From: an uncultured Faecalibacterium sp.
GTDB taxonomy: Bacteria > Bacillota > Clostridia > Oscillospirales > Ruminococcaceae
DNA length: 6,110 nt
Direction of reading: 5' to 3'
Assembly (NCBI GenBank): GCA_934518555.1
Contig: CAKSXW010000077.1
Location: 1-6,110, forward strand
Below are positions 5,200-6,110 of this stretch, in pieces; the first letter of the stretch is position 1, and every line of letters starts with the position of its first letter. The notes under the pieces were generated by a model. That model saw only the letters and a program-made list of their open reading frames with translations, was not told where the DNA came from and made no database searches. The translations under genes were made by a program, and so were the position numbers.

Positions 5200-5598
5200 T
5201 CAGGACTTTTGCTGCACCACCACATAGACACCTGCCGGCACACAGGCCGCCCAGGCACCCTCTTTGTCCAGCCAGCCGAATTGCTCACAGACATGGTCCG
5301 GGCACTGGCTGTCCAAAAACGAGATGGCACCGTCCTTTACCTGCAGGTGCACCACCAGGTCGTTCACCTCATACAGGTAATCGTGGTCCTGCTCCAGGGG
5401 CAGGGTCTCGGTAATGCCCTGGCCAAAATCCACCAGAGCCTCCAGTCCTGCTCCGGCACTGCCCTGCCCTGCCCGCACACCGAAGTACAGCGCAGCGGCG
5501 GCAGCCAGCACCACCAGAACAAAGATCAGGTTTTTCTGCCAGGGCTTCCAGCTGTGTTTGACGGGAGCCTTGGCAGAGGTTTTTGCGTTCCGGCTCAT
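5200..5598 (-). CDS. Membrane-anchored NusG domain II protein
   Basis: This 132-aa protein has a short basic cytoplasmic N terminus (KTSAKAPVKHSWKPWQKN), one membrane segment at about residues 23-41 (LIFVLVVLAAAAALYFGV) and an exported ~90-aa domain. That domain carries the NusG_II signature SQCPDHVCEQFGWLDKEG followed by AACVPAGVYVVV, with cysteines 99, 104 and 119. Despite the name, such stand-alone proteins are not transcription factors. In Firmicutes they tend to lie near flavin-linked redox and Gx-transporter genes; their biochemical role is unsettled. The ATG at 5598 overlaps the stop of the upstream flavoprotein gene in an ATGA arrangement, implying coupled translation and a shared task. 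It is the last gene of its operon, ahead of a terminator. Confidence 0.85.
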   Translation of the reverse strand: MSRNAKTSAKAPVKHSWKPWQKNLIFVLVVLAAAAALYFGVRAGQGSAGAGLEALVDFGQGITETLPLEQDHDYLYEVNDLVVHLQVKDGAISFLDSQCPDHVCEQFGWLDKEGAWAACVPAGVYVVVQQKS

Positions 5599-6110
5599 GC
5601 AGCATACTTGCTGGCAGCTGCACCGGCAATGCGGCCAAAGACGGTAAAGTCGGCCACAGCGTTGCCGCCCAGACGGTTTGCACCGTGGACGCCACCAGTG
5701 ACCTCGCCTGCTGCAAACAGGCCGGGGATGGCGGTGCCGTCAGCCTTCAGCACCTCAGTGTTGGTGTTGATCTTCAGGCCGCCCATGGTGTGGTGGACAC
5801 CAGCGGTGACCTTGATGGCATAGTAGGGAGCGGTATCCAGAGCCTTTGCAAAGCTGGTGCGGCCAAAGTCGGGGTCGTTCTTGGCCTCCACATAGCCGTT
5901 CCAGGTCTTCATGGTCTCGGCAAAAGCAGCCTCGTCCACGCCCATGGCCTTAGCCAGCTCCTCGTAGGTCTGGCCGGTGACGGTGTAGCCCTTCTTGATG
6001 TAGCCCTGGATGACGCTGGAGGCGTCGGCCATGGCCTGGTCCACCACCAGCCAGCTGTAGCTGCCGGTCTGAGCGATCTCGGCAGCGGAGACCACGTCAC
6101 GGGTGCCCAC
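5595..6110 (-). CDS. FAD-dependent fumarate reductase-like flavoprotein, C-terminal part
   Basis: This is the 3' end (171 codons plus stop) of a gene that starts beyond the right edge. It belongs to the FAD_binding_2 family (soluble flavocytochrome c fumarate reductase and urocanate/acrylate-type reductases), which transfer hydride from FAD to a carbon-carbon double bond. The final block is intact: YYAIKVTAGVHHTMGGLKIN (HH at window-local residues 106-107; the second His corresponds to the fumarate-carboxylate-binding His of Shewanella Fcc3), then the FAD motif GLFAAGEVTGGVHGANRLGGNA with the substrate-binding Arg (local residue 146). The proton-donor Arg and N-terminal domains (FMN-binding or heme, if any) lie outside, so the substrate cannot be told. 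It ends at ASKYAA and TGA 5595-5597, overlapping the NusG-II gene by four bases. Confidence 0.9.
   Translation of the reverse strand: MGTRDVVSAAEIAQTGSYSWLVVDQAMADASSVIQGYIKKGYTVTGQTYEELAKAMGVDEAAFAETMKTWNGYVEAKNDPDFGRTSFAKALDTAPYYAIKVTAGVHHTMGGLKINTNTEVLKADGTAIPGLFAAGEVTGGVHGANRLGGNAVADFTVFGRIAGAAASKYAA

Noticed and set aside
5209..5823. A 204-codon plus-strand frame across the NusG-II and flavoprotein genes
   Set aside because: It crosses two overlapping recognised genes on the opposite strand and has no family features.

Overview
The window looks like chromosomal DNA from a gut Firmicute of the Ruminococcaceae/Oscillospiraceae type, most likely a Faecalibacterium prausnitzii relative. The evidence is moderately high GC, AGGAG-type ribosome binding sites, clear sigma-A-like promoters with 17-bp spacers, and the gene content. 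The genus is inferred, not proven. All genes read as ordinary chromosomal genes; there is no sign of an insertion sequence, phage, tRNA, rRNA or CRISPR array.

Layout. (1) Positions 1-172 hold nothing I can name. Positions 176-765 (+) are the decayed remnant of an M20-family metallopeptidase. (2) A perfect 21-bp hairpin at 796-854 ends transcription from both sides. (3) Positions 3064 down to 868 (-) hold a three-gene operon: a MarR-type regulator (136 aa), an Old Yellow Enzyme-like flavin/[4Fe-4S] reductase (375 aa) and a flavodoxin-like protein (169 aa). Gene order, families and the HGDR motif in the reductase match bilQ-bilR-bilS, the gut bacterial bilirubin reductase operon described in 2024. 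Its promoter carries a perfect 9-5-9 inverted repeat over the -35 element, a likely BilQ operator. (4) Divergent from it, a 316-aa RluA-family pseudouridine synthase (+, 3256-4206) has its own promoter. (5) A second bidirectional terminator (4258-4291) separates it from a monocistronic secreted protein of unknown function (-, 4313-5002) with a strong promoter. (6) A terminator at 5139-5176 closes a (-) operon entering from the right edge. It contains the 3' end of an FAD-dependent fumarate-reductase-like flavoprotein, overlapped by four bases with a membrane-anchored NusG-domain-II protein.

How the parts fit. The central operon would convert host bilirubin to urobilinogen: BilR carries FMN and probably a [4Fe-4S] cluster but lacks the C-terminal FAD/NAD(P) module of its larger relatives, so the flavodoxin BilS is the obvious candidate redox partner. 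BilQ probably represses its own operon. The right-hand operon is another flavin-based reductase system. The operon itself is recently described rather than new; the operator, UP-like A-tracts, promoter layout and unknown secreted protein are the parts most worth following up.
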